DNA of 64,000 nucleotides from Oxytricha trifallax. Taxonomy: Eukaryota; Ciliophora; Spirotrichea; Sporadotrichida; Oxytrichidae. Each line of letters starts with the position of its first letter. Position 1 is the first letter of the stretch. Position numbers and translations under genes: made by a program. The DNA lies in contig ARYC01000266.1 of NCBI GenBank assembly GCA_000711775.1, positions 62,001 to 126,000 of the forward strand, read 5' to 3'. Below, piece by piece: positions 62,219 to 64,000 of this stretch. The notes below the pieces were generated by a model. That model did no database searches. It saw only the letters and a list, made by a program, of their open reading frames with translations, and was not told the origin of the DNA.

Positions 62219-62280
62219 TATACCCCTAAATAAACCCTAAAAAAGTATGCGTTAATAGTCTACTTTTATTAATCAAAAAT
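62219..62280 (-). repeat. Right terminal inverted repeat of the TBE-like element
   Basis: Inverse of 54623-54690: ACCCCTAAATAAACCCTAAA, then TTAATAGTCTACTTTTATT and AATCAAAAAT. Identity is about 80 percent by eye. Confidence 0.75.
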
Positions 62281-62568
62281 TCCATCAAACAACTTCAGGG
62301 GTTTTGAATGAATATCCCAAGTAAATTTTAATAAAAAATATATTTTAATATTATATTATTATTGGCGATTTATTGCTTTTGGCTAATAAAAGATTTATAC
62401 AAACATTCTTATTAAAGATCTAATTAAAACAACATCAATGTTATATTAAATTTTATTAGTTTAGAGCCCCTAAATTTAATTAGTATTGCCTTTAATTCTA
62501 CGAAAGCCAATTGAGCTTAATCATCTTCATCTCAAACAAAATATTATTACTTGACTTGAAATTGCTGA

Positions 62569-62976
62569 CAGTACACTTGCGAGTACTCATTGCTCCCTCA
62601 GTAATTTCAGAATTTGTCAACATTAAACACAACTTTAATACTTGCTTGTCAATACGGCCGTTAATGGAAATTCAAAAGAGAAATAGGCAATGGAGTCTCG
62701 ACAATCTTTAGCGATGATGTGAAAAAGCAATTCAAACAAGTCATTGACAGAAGAGACAAATTACAGACCTTAACTGGGATTCTTTCTTTCATTAAAGGTA
62801 CATACTAGTAAAAGGAAGAAAAATGCTACGAGAAAAAGGAAAAAACATTGAGAAATATTTTGCATACTTTACAAAAGAAATATATTATTCATTTAGGAAT
62901 AAAAATTTAGGCTGAGAATTACAGGCATTGCAGATTACTAAAATAGTAATTGTAAATGGATTATAAAAAAATTTGA
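62569..62976 (+). CDS. Unidentified ORF, about 135 codons in the ciliate code
   Basis: An uninterrupted plus frame from after TGA 62566 to TGA 62974-62976. It contains CEYSLLPQQFQNLSTLNTT, LILACQYGRQWKFKREIG, GVSTIFSDDVKKQFKQVID and RRDKLQTLTGILSFIKGTY, then a Lys/Glu-rich helical part. No frameshift is needed, which is rare in this window. It lies about 290 bp beyond the TBE-like element. Family not recognised. Confidence 0.5.
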
Positions 62977-64000
62977 AAAAATTTAACTTATTTCAATATC
63001 TTAATAAACTAAGGTATCCTTTTAATATCGATTTATTTATTCACAATTTTATAAATTATAGAAAGTTTTTCTTATTATTATAATTGGAATCTTACTTTTA
63101 ATAAAGAATTTGCGAAAAGAAGAGCAACTACCTCAATGAAATTGTGGACTTTTAGAGTTAAAAATCAATTTAGATTATAACCAGTTTATTGTTGGGGACG
63201 ACTCCTCCTCAAAACACAATTGAAGGAATATCTATGAGTGATTACTTAAGCAATACTAATACTGTGGCATTAAATATAAGATAAACCAAGATTTAATTAG
63301 TAAATCATTTCTTATTTCCCATTATTGTATATTGTGAACAAGCTTTACTCATTGAATTATTAATGGGGAACTTTCAATCAAAAATTTGCATTGCTTTGCA
63401 AAAGTAATAAACTTACTTTTAAAAAATTGATGCAAAGAAAATTTTTAAAAATATGTACAACTTTTATATTTTTTCATGCTAGATCAAGTTTATGTATAAA
63501 TCATAAAATATATTTTATCTTGATTATTTCTTATCCCTAAAAATTTATCACTTGCTTAGCAAATTTAAATTATTCTCATGTTTATTATTTAAGAGGGTAG
63601 TTTTAAATTTGATATAGAATTATAATAAAAAAACAATATTATTTGGCAGAAATATTTTATTATATTCGTATAAAAGAATTTTGATGAAAAATTTAATGTA
63701 AAAAAATCAAATTTTATAAGAAAAATAGCGAATTTAAAAGTGAGAAAAAAAGACTTGTATTTTTTGTGTTTTTATTTTTGCAAATCAACAAAATATTCTT
63801 TTGAGTCCGTTTCACAACTGATCCAAATTAGCAAATGCATTTATTAAATATAAATTAAAGTAAAATTAACATAACTGATATGTTAGATTGTTCAAAGTGA
63901 AAATAACTGATAGAACAATTCTTGAGTTTTTTATTTCACTAAGACTTGACAACTCTCTCTTAGATAAAAGGTAGCCTGTAAATCTAATTACTGCCATTAG
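62977..64000. other. AT-rich stretch, no gene recognised
   Basis: No coherent frame or repeat noted. Confidence 0.4.

Larger units (their letters stand above)
54623..62280. mobile_element. TBE-like transposon with two nested insertions
   Basis: Terminal inverted repeats lie at 54623-54690 and 62219-62280. Inside are the three gene types known from spirotrich TBE elements: a C2H2 zinc-finger/kinase protein (minus), a small ORF (plus) and an IS630/Tc1-mariner transposase (minus). The total is 7.66 kb. Taking out the insertion in the transposase (57735-60345) and the gene cassette (61136-62212) leaves about 3.97 kb, close to the ~4.1 kb known for TBE elements. All three genes carry frameshifts or TGA codons, so this copy is dead. 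Confidence 0.75.

Noticed and set aside
54623-62280. Classifying the element as a Tec element of Euplotes
   Set aside because: Euplotes reads TGA as Cys and uses TAA/TAG as stops, the opposite of the code seen here; the zinc-finger/kinase gene and ~65-bp ends fit TBE better.
1-64000. CRISPR arrays, bacterial operons, rRNA or tRNA genes
   Set aside because: No evenly spaced direct repeats, no Shine-Dalgarno-type gene organisation, and no segment recognised as a structural RNA.

Overview
The window looks like germline (micronuclear) DNA of a ciliate, most likely a spirotrich of the Oxytricha/Stylonychia type. It is very AT-rich and has almost no long ORFs in the standard code. When TAA and TAG are read as glutamine and TGA as the only stop, long and coherent coding stretches appear on both strands. 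Examples are a Tc1/mariner-type transposase, a zinc-finger/kinase protein, a serine carboxypeptidase tail ending in TGA and a large multi-membrane receptor-like protein. The transposase, kinase/zinc-finger protein and a third small ORF together match the gene set of the spirotrich TBE transposons. Clade and code are inferred from the sequence, with no database search.

Layout. 0-2.4 kb: AT-rich, no gene seen. 2.47-9.18 kb: a 6.7-kb element bounded by ~330-bp inverted repeats and carrying one large receptor-like gene, with a ~0.67-kb AT-rich gap that looks like an internal eliminated sequence. 11.2-12.8 kb: a GC-richer island with a serine carboxypeptidase fragment (minus) and a YHYH-like fragment (plus). 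14.7-16.8 kb: two palindromic MITE-like elements. 18.4-20.1 kb: an unidentified gene. 20.3-24.0 kb: a second long-inverted-repeat element carrying a secreted Cys-rich protein gene. 24.8-25.6 kb: a decayed LINE endonuclease remnant. 27.2-29.0 kb: an unidentified gene split by a 544-bp TA-flanked element. 29.8-31.6 kb: two divergent membrane-protein reading frames. 35.2-42.1 kb: a third long-inverted-repeat element (6.9 kb) with unidentified genes and a nested MITE. 43.7-54.3 kb: scattered unidentified ORFs and copies of an acidic-tail gene module. 54.6-62.3 kb: a decayed TBE-like transposon with two nested insertions, one of which carries a secreted-protein gene. 62.6-63.0 kb: one more unidentified ORF.

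Most genes here are transposon genes or host-type gene fragments that would be joined or eliminated during macronuclear development. Many carry frameshifts or TGA codons. These may be decay, or breaks at MDS/IES boundaries; sequence alone cannot separate the two. The recurring theme is a host-type gene sitting between long inverted repeats (2.5-9.2, 20.3-24.0, 35.2-42.1 and 61.1-62.2 kb).
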